DNA of 64,000 nucleotides from Macrococcus sp. 19Msa1099 (GCA_019357535.2 CP079955.1:1116001-1180000); one strand, 5' to 3'; shown: positions 20,598-30,099, numbered from the stretch's first letter. Translations and numbers: made by a program. The notes: a model not told the origin generated them from the letters alone.

Positions 20598-22329
20598 CTT
20601 TTGGGATTGAGATAACAAATGTTGTGCCTTTGCCGACCTTGCTATCCACATTTATACTGCCATGATGACCTTCTATAATTGATTTGACGATAAATAATCC
20701 TAATCCGGTACCATGTTTACCTCTCGTCCTAGCCTGATCCACCTTGTAGAAACGTTCAAATATATTATCGATATGTTTCGGCGCAATACCCACACCTGTA
20801 TCAGAAATACTGATGATGAGGTTCTCATCGTCTTCATCAGTATGAATACTAATTACATCTCCTGCAACAGTATAGCGTAGTGCGTTATCAATGATATTGG
20901 TAATCACCTGAATCATCTTATCATAGTCTAACCAAGCTTTAGAATGATGCCTATAATGAGTTTGAATGTCTGTCTCATGTTTCTCGGCCACATGTTTGAA
21001 GTTCATTATCGTTCTTTCTATCAGCTCCTCTATGTCAGTAGCTTCTAAATTCAGAACTTGTTCACCGGCATCAATTCTAGCTACATTCAGCAGTTCATTC
21101 ACAAGACGATTCAGACGCTTTGATTCGTCAAGAATAATATTTAGAAATTCATCCACATCAGACTTTTCGCTGACAATACCATCTAGAATGGCCTCCGTAT
21201 ATCCTTGAAGCATTTGAATCGGTGTTCTCAGTTCATGAGATACATTTGCAATAAACATCTGTTTCATTTGATCAATCTTCTTCTCTTCAGTCATATCCCT
21301 AATGATAGCTACAGCCCCATTACCTTGTTTTATTTCTGGGTTGTCGACTGGAGAAACAATGAGCACATAGTGCTTATCTTTGGTTGTAATTTCATTATAT
21401 ACCGTATCTTCCGACTGCATCACTTTATTCACAGTATCACTCAAGGCTTCAATCTGCTGTTGGTTGATGTCATCCAGAAATTTCTCTGCCATTGGATTTT
21501 GAAGCTGCTTCTCTAGATGCATATTGAAACTCAGCACGCCATCCTCCATTGCATTGATTAATCTGTCCCTCAAATTTCTTTCAGAAGATATCCTGTTCAT
21601 GTTCAAAGTAATATCTTCTTCCATCTTATTAAATGCAAGAGCAAGTTCTCCAATTTCGTCACGTGATTGAACCTTGATTTTCTCATTTCGCTCACCCCGT
21701 GCAAGTTTAAACGCCGCTTGCTTCAGATGAATTAATGGTTTAGTTATACGTGTAGACAAGAAAAATGCAAATATTGTCGTCAAAATTAGCAGCACGAGTG
21801 CAACTAAAAATATGATGATTGCGATGTAGTTGAAAGCATCGGATATCGTATTGGTATCTTGATAAATAAATATTGCGCTTCCATTATATTCAAATGCCTG
21901 AGAAGGGTATCCTACGAGCAGATATTCATGTTTGCTGCCCTGATAATTGACTTCGATTGACTGAACAACAGTTTCATCTTTTTTATACACAGCATCAAAT
22001 GCTTTGTTCGTCTGAATTTCTTTTAACATCAATGCTTTTAACGGATCCTCAATGTTCTTATGTTGATCTTGTTTATTCGTAATCAATATCAGTCCAGCAG
22101 GGTTTTCGATCAGTTCTTTCACATAGTTCATTGCATCACTTTTGTCATGCCGACTCATAAGGACGAGTTCAACTTTTTCTGCCTGTTGCTTTAATGCATG
22201 TGCAGATTCACTCATCAAATAAGCATTAAAAAAGCTCATCAGTGCAACCGATAATATAATTAAAACTGTGGTTACTATAAACAATATAGTTAACCACAGT
22301 TTAATAACGACACTATTGATATATTTCAT
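20572..22329 (-). CDS. srrB: SrrB/ResE sensor histidine kinase
   Basis: Membrane sensor of the respiratory two-component system. The 585 residues contain a transmembrane segment (about 11-33), an extracellular domain, a second transmembrane segment (about 166-188), HAMP, a PAS-like region, the phospho-histidine box NVSHELRTPIQ (near 364-374) and ATPase motifs NIIDNALRY, DTGVGIA and GTGLGLF near the C-terminus. The start overlaps the srrA stop by one base. In S. aureus SrrAB responds to oxygen/respiratory flux; here the genes directly follow resABC, as resDE does in Bacillus. Confidence 0.95.
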   Translation of the reverse strand: MKYINSVVIKLWLTILFIVTTVLIILSVALMSFFNAYLMSESAHALKQQAEKVELVLMSRHDKSDAMNYVKELIENPAGLILITNKQDQHKNIEDPLKALMLKEIQTNKAFDAVYKKDETVVQSIEVNYQGSKHEYLLVGYPSQAFEYNGSAIFIYQDTNTISDAFNYIAIIIFLVALVLLILTTIFAFFLSTRITKPLIHLKQAAFKLARGERNEKIKVQSRDEIGELALAFNKMEEDITLNMNRISSERNLRDRLINAMEDGVLSFNMHLEKQLQNPMAEKFLDDINQQQIEALSDTVNKVMQSEDTVYNEITTKDKHYVLIVSPVDNPEIKQGNGAVAIIRDMTEEKKIDQMKQMFIANVSHELRTPIQMLQGYTEAILDGIVSEKSDVDEFLNIILDESKRLNRLVNELLNVARIDAGEQVLNLEATDIEELIERTIMNFKHVAEKHETDIQTHYRHHSKAWLDYDKMIQVITNIIDNALRYTVAGDVISIHTDEDDENLIISISDTGVGIAPKHIDNIFERFYKVDQARTRGKHGTGLGLFIVKSIIEGHHGSINVDSKVGKGTTFVISIPKVDDTKNNK

Positions 22330-23036
22330 CAGTCTCTGACCTCAAATTTATATCCTACACCCCATACTGTATGAATCATATCTGCAGCATGTGGCGATAC
22401 TTTGTTCAATTTTTCTCTTAATCGCTTCACATGTGTATCAACTGTTCGTAAATCACCATAAAACTCATAATGCCATACATCTTTAAGCAGTTGCTCACGA
22501 TCAAATACTTTATCTGGACTCTTAGCCAGAAAAAGTAATAGTTCATATTCCTTTGGAGTTAAATTAACCTCCTTATTATCTGCAAGCACTCTATGTGCAT
22601 CATTATCTATCACTAGTGAATCAAAAACGATCAGATCTTTCGCATGCGCTTCCTGTTGTATGAACATTGTTGATTGCGAACGTCTTAAAATTGCCTTTAC
22701 GCGTAGTACAACCTCTCGTGGAGAGAACGGTTTGACGATATAATCGTCTGCCCCAATTTCAAAGCCTTCTACGCGATTATGTTCTTCTCCTTTTGCAGTC
22801 AGCATAATAACAGGCGTAGATTTCTCTTCACGTAATCGTTTGCATACTTGGATACCATCCATACCAGGCAGCATGATATCTAGTAAAATACAATGAAAAT
22901 CTTCACTCAGCGCAAGCTCGAGCGCGCGCTCTCCATCTTCCGCTTCTACAGTTTCATAGCCTTCTCTTTCTAGATACATCTTAGCAAGCTTTCTAATTCT
23001 ATCTTCATCATCAACTATTAAAATCTTTTCTTTCAT
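22329..23036 (-). CDS. srrA: SrrA/ResD response regulator
   Basis: OmpR-type regulator of 235 residues. The receiver has DDEDR at 9-13, phospho-acceptor aspartate near 53 (LLDIMLPGMDG) and KPFS near 101-104. The C-terminal winged helix has LTPKEYELLLFLA and the DTHVKRLREKL recognition region. It lies 18 bases after resC and is translationally coupled to srrB. It likely controls cytochrome and oxidase genes, including the upstream resABC (known for ResD, inferred here). Confidence 0.96.
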   Translation of the reverse strand: MKEKILIVDDEDRIRKLAKMYLEREGYETVEAEDGERALELALSEDFHCILLDIMLPGMDGIQVCKRLREEKSTPVIMLTAKGEEHNRVEGFEIGADDYIVKPFSPREVVLRVKAILRRSQSTMFIQQEAHAKDLIVFDSLVIDNDAHRVLADNKEVNLTPKEYELLLFLAKSPDKVFDREQLLKDVWHYEFYGDLRTVDTHVKRLREKLNKVSPHAADMIHTVWGVGYKFEVRD

Positions 23037-23054
23037 ATTATGCTCACCCTTTCA

Positions 23055-24263
23055 TTATGCATAGGAATGGAGACCTGCAATGATTAGATTCACCGCAATC
23101 ACATTAAATAAGATGATACCGAGACCAATAACGGCAAGCCATGCTGATTTTTTACCTTCCCAGCCCTTTCCTAATCTTAAATGTAGGAAAATCGCATAGA
23201 ACAAGAATGTAATTAACGCCCAGACTTCTTTAGGATCCCAGCCCCAGAATCTACTCCATGCAATCTGCGCCCAAATACTCGCAAATAATAATCCTCCAAG
23301 AGCAAATAACGGAAATCCGATGATGACAGAACGATAACAAATTTCGTCCATTAATCTCAACGAAACTTTATTAGTCAAAGGTTTGATGACCGAAAAAATA
23401 GTTCTGCGTGCGATGAGTCTGATTATCCCATAAAGGATAGAACCGATGATGATTGACCACACGACCGTATTTAATTTCTGTGCATTGATTACAGGTGGTA
23501 ATTCGATTCCTGTGTCAAAGCGTTTAACTTCTTTATAGCTTTCTTTCGTCCCATCAACTTTAACAACTGGTGTACTATCCTTGAATGTAACTAATCCTGG
23601 TAAATGGTATTCAGCAACTGCATTCATGCCATTTTTATCTTGATAGAAATATTCTTCCTTATAATCAACAATACCTTTCATTACAATCGTTGTTAATATA
23701 AATGCTAAAACTAATACGATAAAATACATGACTACCTCAAGCCAGAATGCGTCTTTAGATTTCTCTTTCGCATCAACATATCTCAGAAGATAGATCAATC
23801 CCGCCACTGAGCTTACAGAAAGAATGCCATAGCTGATAGTTACAGTTATAACGTGTATCGCAAGCCAGTTACTCTGTAACGCTGGAATTAACGGTGATAC
23901 TTCTCTTGAAAACATACTTGCATAGACGATAACAAGCATCGCAATCGGTAAAGAGAAGAGTGCAAGTATCGGTGTATGATAGATATAATTGATAACTAGA
24001 AATCCGCCTACCATCATAATCCCGAACATCGTTAAGAATTCATACATATTACTTACTGGTGCGTGGCCTGAAGCAATCCATCTTGTGATAAAATAAACAA
24101 GCTGCAATGCAAAACCAATCGTTGTTAATAAGACACCCATATTTTCGTAGCGTTTCGATTTTGCTTTAATACTTGCTGAAAAAGGTAAAATCGCTATTAA
24201 ATATAGAATAAATGCTGCGTATAAAGAAGTACTACTAAAATTTAATAAAGTTTCATTATTCAT
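23055..24263 (-). CDS. resC: cytochrome c biogenesis protein ResC (CcsA type)
   Basis: Integral membrane haem-handling subunit of System II cytochrome c maturation. Of 402 residues most are in about eight to nine hydrophobic segments. The diagnostic tryptophan-rich WGWDPKEVWALI motif lies near 345-356, and histidines flank it. The start chosen is MNNETLL, with GGAGGAT upstream, overlapping the resB stop by eight bases. An upstream in-frame methionine lacks a ribosome site. With ResB it forms the haem export and ligation complex at the outer membrane face. Confidence 0.93.
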   Translation of the reverse strand: MNNETLLNFSSTSLYAAFILYLIAILPFSASIKAKSKRYENMGVLLTTIGFALQLVYFITRWIASGHAPVSNMYEFLTMFGIMMVGGFLVINYIYHTPILALFSLPIAMLVIVYASMFSREVSPLIPALQSNWLAIHVITVTISYGILSVSSVAGLIYLLRYVDAKEKSKDAFWLEVVMYFIVLVLAFILTTIVMKGIVDYKEEYFYQDKNGMNAVAEYHLPGLVTFKDSTPVVKVDGTKESYKEVKRFDTGIELPPVINAQKLNTVVWSIIIGSILYGIIRLIARRTIFSVIKPLTNKVSLRLMDEICYRSVIIGFPLFALGGLLFASIWAQIAWSRFWGWDPKEVWALITFLFYAIFLHLRLGKGWEGKKSAWLAVIGLGIILFNVIAVNLIIAGLHSYA

Positions 24264-25875
24264 TCTTATCCTCCACCTCATACTTATCATTTACTTCTTG
24301 TAAATGATGTTTATGTAACATCGTATCTATCTCGCGTTTAAATCCATAATAGTTTCTATTCGTATGAGCTGCGAGCGTCCCTTCATTCGTATTAATCCAG
24401 ATTCTACGATGATTAATATAAGACCCTATTGCAAGTCCAAATAGGAAAATTGTAAATCCTACAAATAATATAGGAAGTGTCAGATCCTTCTTGACCGTTA
24501 AATACGTTATTGTTTTATTCGTCGCGCTGACAAATTTAACATCATACTGATTATCTTTCGATATATCTTGTGATGATCGGATTTTTAGCAGGCTGTATTC
24601 TGATTTTTTCCCATCATTCACTTCAAAGACAAATGCTGGATTGTTCGGTAAAGGAGATTTTGTTGCTAGTGCTCCATTCTCCGTAATTTTATCAAAATCA
24701 GGTGCATAGTTACGTAGGTGCACATTCAACGTATCACTGATTTTATAATCATCTTTCGGATTATCGAGCTTGACCTCAAAGTTTTTTCCGATTTGCTTAC
24801 CTTGTTTATCTTGTACTTTAAAGAGCATCGTTTCTAACTGCGACTGATCAAAACTATTCTGATAGAGTGCAAACTGGTCAAACTTTACTGGATGGTTCAC
24901 GCGAATACTATCATCTTTTAGTTTTACAAGTTCTGGTTTACTACCAATAACTGATGAATCAGATTTATTCTCAAATAGCGTAATTTTTGATTCATAGTTT
25001 TTAGCAATTTTATTCATTGTCGCATCAGCTGATTTACTGTTTGTATTCGACATTGATTCTTTATCATACTGTTCAAAGATAAATTGATTATTTTTTATGT
25101 AATACTGATTTTCAGTACCCGGAATGACTTTCGTCTCTCCTTCTCCAATACCTACGAATTCATCTACATAAAACATCGGTACAAAACGCAGCATTGCTCC
25201 AGCAAGCAGAATTATTAGTCCAGTATGATTGATATATGGCCCATATCTACTGATTCTTCCTTTTTCTGCAAGAATGAAACCTGCTTCCTCACGCACTTTA
25301 TATTTATTGTCCTTCAATGTCTCAATGAGTGACATATCTAATCTATCATCGTGCAAAGTGAGTCTTTGACGTTTAAAAAATGACGGATGTTTTTTTACTG
25401 TCTGTCTCGTCAGCGATTTATGAAGCGGTATGCCTCGATCGATACTTGCTGCGATAATTGAGAATGCAACAAGCGCAAGTAAAATTAAGAACCACCAGGA
25501 GGTATAAAGATTATCAAAGCCTAATCTATAATAAATCAGTCCAAGTGTTCCATATTTGTCCTGATAGAATGTTGATGGATCTTCTCCGACCGGAATAAAA
25601 TACTGCTGTGGAAACATCGTCCCAATTGCAGAAGCAATTACCGTCAATACAAGTAGTATAACTCCCGTCTTTACAGAAGCGAAAAAGTTCCACACTTTAT
25701 CTGCCAATGATTTATGTTTCGTCTTACTACGGATGGCCTGTCCATCATAGCGCATTATATCAGCGATTTTCTTCTTATCATAATTATCGTTGATTAAGCG
25801 ACCACAATTTTGACAAAGCTGTGTACCTGGCGGATTAATATGTCCACATGTACATTGAATTGATTGGTCTTTCAT
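24256..25875 (-). CDS. resB: cytochrome c biogenesis protein ResB
   Basis: Partner of ResC in System II haem attachment. The 539 residues begin with a zinc-ribbon-like CTCGHINPPGTQLCQNCG segment (cysteines near 8, 10, 20, 23). Three transmembrane segments follow (about 70-92, 127-147 and 215-235), then a large extracytoplasmic domain (about 240-465) and a final transmembrane segment near 468-490. The N-terminal ribbon is also seen in Bacillus ResB. It lies 16 bases downstream of resA. Its presence predicts c-type cytochromes in this organism. Confidence 0.93.
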   Translation of the reverse strand: MKDQSIQCTCGHINPPGTQLCQNCGRLINDNYDKKKIADIMRYDGQAIRSKTKHKSLADKVWNFFASVKTGVILLVLTVIASAIGTMFPQQYFIPVGEDPSTFYQDKYGTLGLIYYRLGFDNLYTSWWFLILLALVAFSIIAASIDRGIPLHKSLTRQTVKKHPSFFKRQRLTLHDDRLDMSLIETLKDNKYKVREEAGFILAEKGRISRYGPYINHTGLIILLAGAMLRFVPMFYVDEFVGIGEGETKVIPGTENQYYIKNNQFIFEQYDKESMSNTNSKSADATMNKIAKNYESKITLFENKSDSSVIGSKPELVKLKDDSIRVNHPVKFDQFALYQNSFDQSQLETMLFKVQDKQGKQIGKNFEVKLDNPKDDYKISDTLNVHLRNYAPDFDKITENGALATKSPLPNNPAFVFEVNDGKKSEYSLLKIRSSQDISKDNQYDVKFVSATNKTITYLTVKKDLTLPILFVGFTIFLFGLAIGSYINHRRIWINTNEGTLAAHTNRNYYGFKREIDTMLHKHHLQEVNDKYEVEDKNE

Positions 25876-25891
25876 TTAATACTGCACCCCT

Positions 25892-26425
25892 TTATGGTTG
25901 TACCATATCCATATATTTTTTTATGTCTGCACGTGACATCTGCCCTTTATGGTGTGCCTTTATAATACCATTTTTATCTATAACATATGTATTCGGTAAA
26001 TCATTTGCATTATAGGCTTTCATCACATCTCCTGAACCGTCAAGCGCAACCATTAACTCTACTTCTTCAGGCAGTTCGCTGAAGAACTGCTTTATTTGCT
26101 GTGGTGAATCTTTCACATGTACTGTAAGCACTTCAACACCTTTAGAGTGATAGATTTTGTTCATGCGGTTTAAGTCAGGCATCTCTTCTTTACATGGGTT
26201 ACACCATGTTCCCCAGAAGTTTAGAATAACACCTTTACCTTTATAATCACTTAATGCTACTTTTTCACCTTCTAAATTTTCAAGTTCAAATAACGGTGCT
26301 TTATCTCCGACTTTCACAACCTTCTCACCATCTTTAACAACACTCACATATAATATAAAACCAATAGCAATTAATATCAGCAGCATTATTATATACTGAA
26401 TCCACTTTTTCTGTGACTTTTGCAT
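25892..26425 (-). CDS. resA: thiol-disulfide oxidoreductase ResA
   Basis: Membrane-anchored thioredoxin-fold protein that reduces apocytochrome c haem-binding cysteines. It has one N-terminal membrane anchor (about 8-29) and then a TlpA-like domain with the active site WGTWCNPCKEE (near 75-85). The start MQKSQKKWIQ is preceded by GGAG at a slightly long spacing. An upstream extension without a ribosome site is rejected. At 177 residues it has normal length. A TATAAT and the rluB terminator in front suggest it starts the resABC-srrAB unit. Confidence 0.93.
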   Translation of the reverse strand: MQKSQKKWIQYIIMLLILIAIGFILYVSVVKDGEKVVKVGDKAPLFELENLEGEKVALSDYKGKGVILNFWGTWCNPCKEEMPDLNRMNKIYHSKGVEVLTVHVKDSPQQIKQFFSELPEEVELMVALDGSGDVMKAYNANDLPNTYVIDKNGIIKAHHKGQMSRADIKKYMDMVQP

Positions 26426-26470
26426 ATAAACCCATTCTCCTTTTTGCAATATAATTTTTATTATAACATG

Positions 26471-26500
26471 CAAAAACACATAGTCTGTGGCAACTATGTG
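26471..26500 (-). terminator. rluB terminator
   Basis: Stem CACATAGT/ACTATGTG with an eight-base loop, followed on the minus strand by TTTTTG. It separates scpA-scpB-rluB from resABC-srrAB. Confidence 0.8.
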
Positions 26501-26509
26501 AATTTTGGA

Positions 26510-27247
26510 CTATGATTTATTTAATGCCATATTTCTTAAGGTCTTAACTTCATGGGGACTTAATTCTCTTGCATCTCCTGCATTTAACCCTTTTAGTGTT
26601 AGCGGTCCATACTCAATACGTGATAGTTTAACGACTTCATGACCAAAATGAGCAAACATTCTACGGACTTGACGATTTCTACCTTCATAAATAGTAATTT
26701 CAACTAATGTCGTGTTTTTCTCTTTATCTTGAGACTTAACTTTCACAAGTGCAGGAGCAGTTTTACCATCTTCAAGCATAATACCTTTTTCAAGTTGCTT
26801 TACTTGTTCACGTAACAAGAATCCCTTTAGTTTAGCAACGTATTTTTTCTTCATCTTATATTTAGGGTGCGTCATTTGGTTTGCAAAGTCTCCATCGTTC
26901 GTTAATAAGAGCAAGCCCGACGTATCATAATCCAGACGTCCAACCGGAAAGATCCTTAAATTGAGACCTGGAAAATAGTCTGTAACGACCTTTCTTCCTT
27001 TTTCATCAGAAACACTTGTAATGACACCTGTAGGTTTATGGAAAAGAATATAAATTTTCTCTGGGTTCTCTAGCGGGATACCTTCTACTTCGATAATATC
27101 ACTTGGCTTTACTTTTGTGCCGAGCTCAGTCACAGTTTGTCCGTTTACTGTTACTTTGCCTTCAGTAATTAACACTTCAGCTTTCCTTCTTGATGTAACA
27201 CCACTCTTTGCGATTACTTTTTGCAATCTTTCTAACTGTTCATTCAT
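26510..27247 (-). CDS. rluB: 23S rRNA pseudouridine synthase RluB family
   Basis: Modifies a uridine in 23S rRNA helix 89 (family knowledge). The 245 residues start with an S4 RNA-binding domain (MNEQLERLQKVIAKSGVTSRRKAE) and carry the RsuA-family catalytic signature VGRLDYDTSGLLLLTNDG near 101-118, with the catalytic aspartate in it, and GRNRQVRRMFAHFGH near 199-213. The ATG overlaps the scpB stop by four bases. The scpA-scpB-rluB order is standard in Bacilli. Confidence 0.95.
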   Translation of the reverse strand: MNEQLERLQKVIAKSGVTSRRKAEVLITEGKVTVNGQTVTELGTKVKPSDIIEVEGIPLENPEKIYILFHKPTGVITSVSDEKGRKVVTDYFPGLNLRIFPVGRLDYDTSGLLLLTNDGDFANQMTHPKYKMKKKYVAKLKGFLLREQVKQLEKGIMLEDGKTAPALVKVKSQDKEKNTTLVEITIYEGRNRQVRRMFAHFGHEVVKLSRIEYGPLTLKGLNAGDARELSPHEVKTLRNMALNKS

Positions 27248-27789
27248 AATTCATCCTCCGTCTCTAAATTTTTAAAGAATCGTTCAATTTCATCTGATTC
27301 TGTATTACCCTCTTCATCCATCGGGAGCTCATCCAGGCTTTTTAAGCCGAATGCTCTTAAAAACTCCTGTGTTGTCACCAGTAATTTAGCTCGAGCCTCT
27401 TTTTGTTCATTTGCTTTAATAAGCCCTTTTTCAATGAGTGTCTTTATCGGTCCATCAGAATTTACACCACGTGCAATTTCTATATCTTGTCTCGTCAGAG
27501 GCTGATTATATGCGATAATCGCTAAAGTTTCCATTGAAGCTTGCGTCAGTTTCTTCTCTTTCGTATGTGTAACAAGGTGTTGTAGATACGGTGTTAAACT
27601 GTCATTAGCCATAAGAAAGTAACTGTCTCCTAACTTTCTTATCTCTAATACACTATGGTGAAATCTCCTGGTCATATCACTTATTTGTACTGGTGTTAGC
27701 TGTACAACTTCGCATAAAGTCGATTCATCAACGCCCTCATCTCCGGCTGCATATAATAACCCAGTTATAATTTCTAGTTTATCAACCAT
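27244..27789 (-). CDS. scpB: segregation and condensation protein ScpB
   Basis: Winged-helix dimer that joins ScpA and SMC to form bacterial condensin. The 181 residues carry the family segments TLAIIAYNQPLTRQDIEIARGV (near 88-109) and a TTQEFLRAFGLKSLDELP stretch (near 149-166). It overlaps scpA by eight bases and rluB by four, so all three are translationally coupled. Confidence 0.95.
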   Translation of the reverse strand: MVDKLEIITGLLYAAGDEGVDESTLCEVVQLTPVQISDMTRRFHHSVLEIRKLGDSYFLMANDSLTPYLQHLVTHTKEKKLTQASMETLAIIAYNQPLTRQDIEIARGVNSDGPIKTLIEKGLIKANEQKEARAKLLVTTQEFLRAFGLKSLDELPMDEEGNTESDEIERFFKNLETEDEL

Positions 27790-28498
27790 TATAACATCTG
27801 CCCCTTTCTATATAAATATCACCAAATGTATGCTCTTGACGTATTTTTACCGTCTCCATCTTCATTAGTTCTAATAAAGCCATAAAAAGGGTGACAATCT
27901 GCGTCTTAGTTTCCGAAAATGTTACAAAATCAGCAAACGTAATCTTTTGTTTGTGCTGCAACTTTTCAACAATATTCTTAGTTGCATCTTCAATTGAGTA
28001 TGTATCCCTTGTCATTGATATTGTAGGTTTTACTACATGCTGTCTTTGCTTTGCCTTATGATATGCCGTTATAAGATCCATCAAATCAAGTTCTAACGAG
28101 GTATCAATCTTCTCGAATCGAGAAAGGTCATTCCCACGTTTAACAAAATATCGCTCTTCTTCCTTCTTTTTTTCATTGAGTATTTCTGCTAACATTCTAT
28201 AGTTCTGATACTCAATAAGCTGGTTCATCAGACCCTCTCTCGGGTCCTCAGTTTCTTCAACCGTTTCTGTACTTTCTGGCAGAAGCATCCTACTTTTGAT
28301 GCGCAACAACTCACTCGCCATTACAAGATAATCGCCATGCACATTGATATCTAAATCAGTGACTTCTTTGATATAATTGATATATTGTTCAGTCAGAATT
28401 TTCATCGATATATCATAGATATCGATTTCATACTGCTTTATAAGATGGAGCAGTAGATCGAGTGGTCCCTGAAAGGACGCGAGTTTTACTTCATACAT
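27782..28498 (-). CDS. scpA: segregation and condensation protein ScpA (kleisin)
   Basis: Kleisin subunit that bridges the SMC heads. The 238 residues begin YEVKLASFQGPLDLLLHLI, the highly conserved N-terminal ScpA signature, contain MASELLRIKSRMLLP near 81-95 and end with a winged helix. AGGTGAAAT precedes the ATG. It is the first gene of scpA-scpB-rluB and divergent from the DUF309 gene, whose start lies only 30 bases away, so the two promoters overlap. Confidence 0.95.
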   Translation of the reverse strand: MYEVKLASFQGPLDLLLHLIKQYEIDIYDISMKILTEQYINYIKEVTDLDINVHGDYLVMASELLRIKSRMLLPESTETVEETEDPREGLMNQLIEYQNYRMLAEILNEKKKEEERYFVKRGNDLSRFEKIDTSLELDLMDLITAYHKAKQRQHVVKPTISMTRDTYSIEDATKNIVEKLQHKQKITFADFVTFSETKTQIVTLFMALLELMKMETVKIRQEHTFGDIYIERGRCYNG

Positions 28499-28527
28499 TA
28501 TTTCACCTATATTCTGGAGTGGTTAAA

Positions 28528-29046
28528 TTGAAAACTATTATTGCTGAGTACGTCTATTATTTTGAATATCTGAGAGATTATTTCGAATGTCATGAACTGC
28601 TGGAAGACTTCTGGAAAAATAAACCTGAATTTACCAAGCAAGACTTTGAAGTTGGCCTAATACTACTTGCAACTGGTCAGTATCATATGCGCCGTGGCAA
28701 TATTACAGGCGGACATCGCTCACTGTCGAAAGCAAAGCGAATCCTCAAACTCTATATCGATTCCCATTATGAACGATTTATTGATATTGCAAGATTAGCA
28801 TCCGAGATTGATATGCTTATAAACTCACCAGTATACCAGCAGATCACTCTTCCAGTGCGTCCAGAAGTTCGTTCGTTATTGCGTGATAAAGCGCATCACA
28901 TTTCATCAGACATCCACGAAAATATCATTCACAAACATTTGAAGCGTGATAGAACCGAAGTCCTTTTGGCTAGACACAGTGCATTATACAATAAAAAGCC
29001 AATAGACGAGTCCCCACACAACGGCCATCATGGTAATAAAGGTTAG
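28528..29046 (+). CDS. DUF309-family protein (YpuF-like)
   Basis: A 172-residue protein of unknown function. The HELLEDFWKN motif and the following helices containing LATGQYHMRRGNITGGHRSL are the DUF309 signature (about residues 20-70). It is probably all-helical and cytoplasmic. I choose a TTG start with GGAGTGG in front. The open frame extends further upstream into scpA on the other strand, but that start has no ribosome site. The 3' end overlaps a small convergent ORF by 63 bases. Confidence 0.8.
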   Translation: MKTIIAEYVYYFEYLRDYFECHELLEDFWKNKPEFTKQDFEVGLILLATGQYHMRRGNITGGHRSLSKAKRILKLYIDSHYERFIDIARLASEIDMLINSPVYQQITLPVRPEVRSLLRDKAHHISSDIHENIIHKHLKRDRTEVLLARHSALYNKKPIDESPHNGHHGNKG

Positions 29047-29157
29047 CAGCATCATATTATTTCGAGGCTTTTCATCCTTATGTTCAGATGTTTTCAGTAT
29101 CTGTCGTTGTTCCTGTGGTTTGAATGCCTTATTTTCACTTGCATTTTTTTTATTCAT
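28984..29157 (-). CDS. 57-residue single-membrane-span protein
   Basis: Short ORF starting MNKKNASENKAFKPQEQR, ending WLFIV, with one hydrophobic segment at about 37-57 and a charged N-terminus, so a C-terminally anchored membrane protein. AGGAG lies seven bases before the ATG, and the gene begins nine bases after the xerD stop, suggesting co-transcription with xerD. Its last 63 bases overlap the 3' end of the convergent DUF309 gene. I do not recognise a family. The ribosome site, membrane segment and spacing argue that it is real. Confidence 0.65.
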   Translation of the reverse strand: MNKKNASENKAFKPQEQRQILKTSEHKDEKPRNNMMLLTFITMMAVVWGLVYWLFIV

Positions 29158-29166
29158 ACATTTCTC

Positions 29167-30054
29167 CTATGCTCTCGGGTGTGTATTTTTATAAACTTCA
29201 CGAATTTGTTTCGTATCGATATGTGTATATAGCTGCGTAGATGAAATATCAGCATGCCCAAGCATCTCCTGTACAGCACGTAAGTCTGCACCGTTCTCAA
29301 GCAGGTGTGTGGCGAACGAATGCCTTAACGTATGAGGTGTCAGCCTTTTTTGTATTCCTGACTCTGCCTGGACCTGTTTCATTATCTTCCAGAAGCCCTG
29401 TCTAGTCATACGCTTTCCATGGAAATTCAGAAACAAACTATCCGTCATCTCCTTTTTAAGCATTTTATGACGTGTGTTCGCAATATAAGCATCCATCAGC
29501 TTAATCATATGCGTTCCTATAGGGACAATGCGCTCCTTATTACCTTTACCTGTCACTTTAACAAAGCCCATAATAGTATTTACATCCGCGACATCCAGAT
29601 TGATAAGTTCTGACACGCGCATACCTGTTGCGTATAGTAGTTCGAGCATTGCCTGGTCCCTTCTACCTGTTACTTTAGAGGTATCAGGTGAAGATAAGAA
29701 AATGTCAACTTCCTCAACCGTGAGTATATCCGGAAGTTTTCTTTCAAATTTTGGCGGTTCCAGGATGATTGTCGGATCTTTCACTGCATATTTTTCTCTA
29801 AGTGCAAACTGATGGAATCCTCGAACGGATGCAGTGATTCTAGCAAGCGTCTTTGACGATTTACCATCGTCCTTTAACTTGCCGAGAAATAATGAAATCG
29901 TAAATCTATCGATATTATCTATAGAACCAATATGTGATTCTTCTAAAAACTTCTTATAATGATTCAAATCTCTTCTGTACGCTGCGATCGTATTTTCACT
30001 CAGTCCTTTTTCAATCATAATAAAGTGTAAAAATTCATCTATGATTTCCTGCAT
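29167..30054 (-). CDS. xerD: site-specific tyrosine recombinase XerD
   Basis: Resolves chromosome dimers at dif together with XerC. The 295 residues contain an N-terminal SAM-like core-binding domain (about 1-85) and the catalytic domain with arginine in ATGMRVSELINLDV (near 142-155), HTLRHSFATHLLENGADLRAVQEMLGH (cut at about 240-266) and the nucleophile tyrosine in STQLYTHI (near 271-278). It is the housekeeping form, not a mobile-element integrase. GAGGTGAGG precedes the ATG. It is 74 bases downstream of fur. Confidence 0.95.
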   Translation of the reverse strand: MQEIIDEFLHFIMIEKGLSENTIAAYRRDLNHYKKFLEESHIGSIDNIDRFTISLFLGKLKDDGKSSKTLARITASVRGFHQFALREKYAVKDPTIILEPPKFERKLPDILTVEEVDIFLSSPDTSKVTGRRDQAMLELLYATGMRVSELINLDVADVNTIMGFVKVTGKGNKERIVPIGTHMIKLMDAYIANTRHKMLKKEMTDSLFLNFHGKRMTRQGFWKIMKQVQAESGIQKRLTPHTLRHSFATHLLENGADLRAVQEMLGHADISSTQLYTHIDTKQIREVYKNTHPRA

Positions 30055-30099
30055 ATCCTCACCTCTTTGTAGATTAAGTTTACCATAATATTTTATATG

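Noticed and set aside
28462-28527. Upstream ATG extension of the DUF309 gene
   Set aside because: It would overlap the scpA start on the other strand and has no ribosome site. The TTG at 28528 has GGAGTGG.
29167-30054. Tyrosine recombinase as a mark of a mobile element
   Set aside because: It is the housekeeping XerD, in its usual place by fur, with no attachment-site repeats or phage genes nearby.
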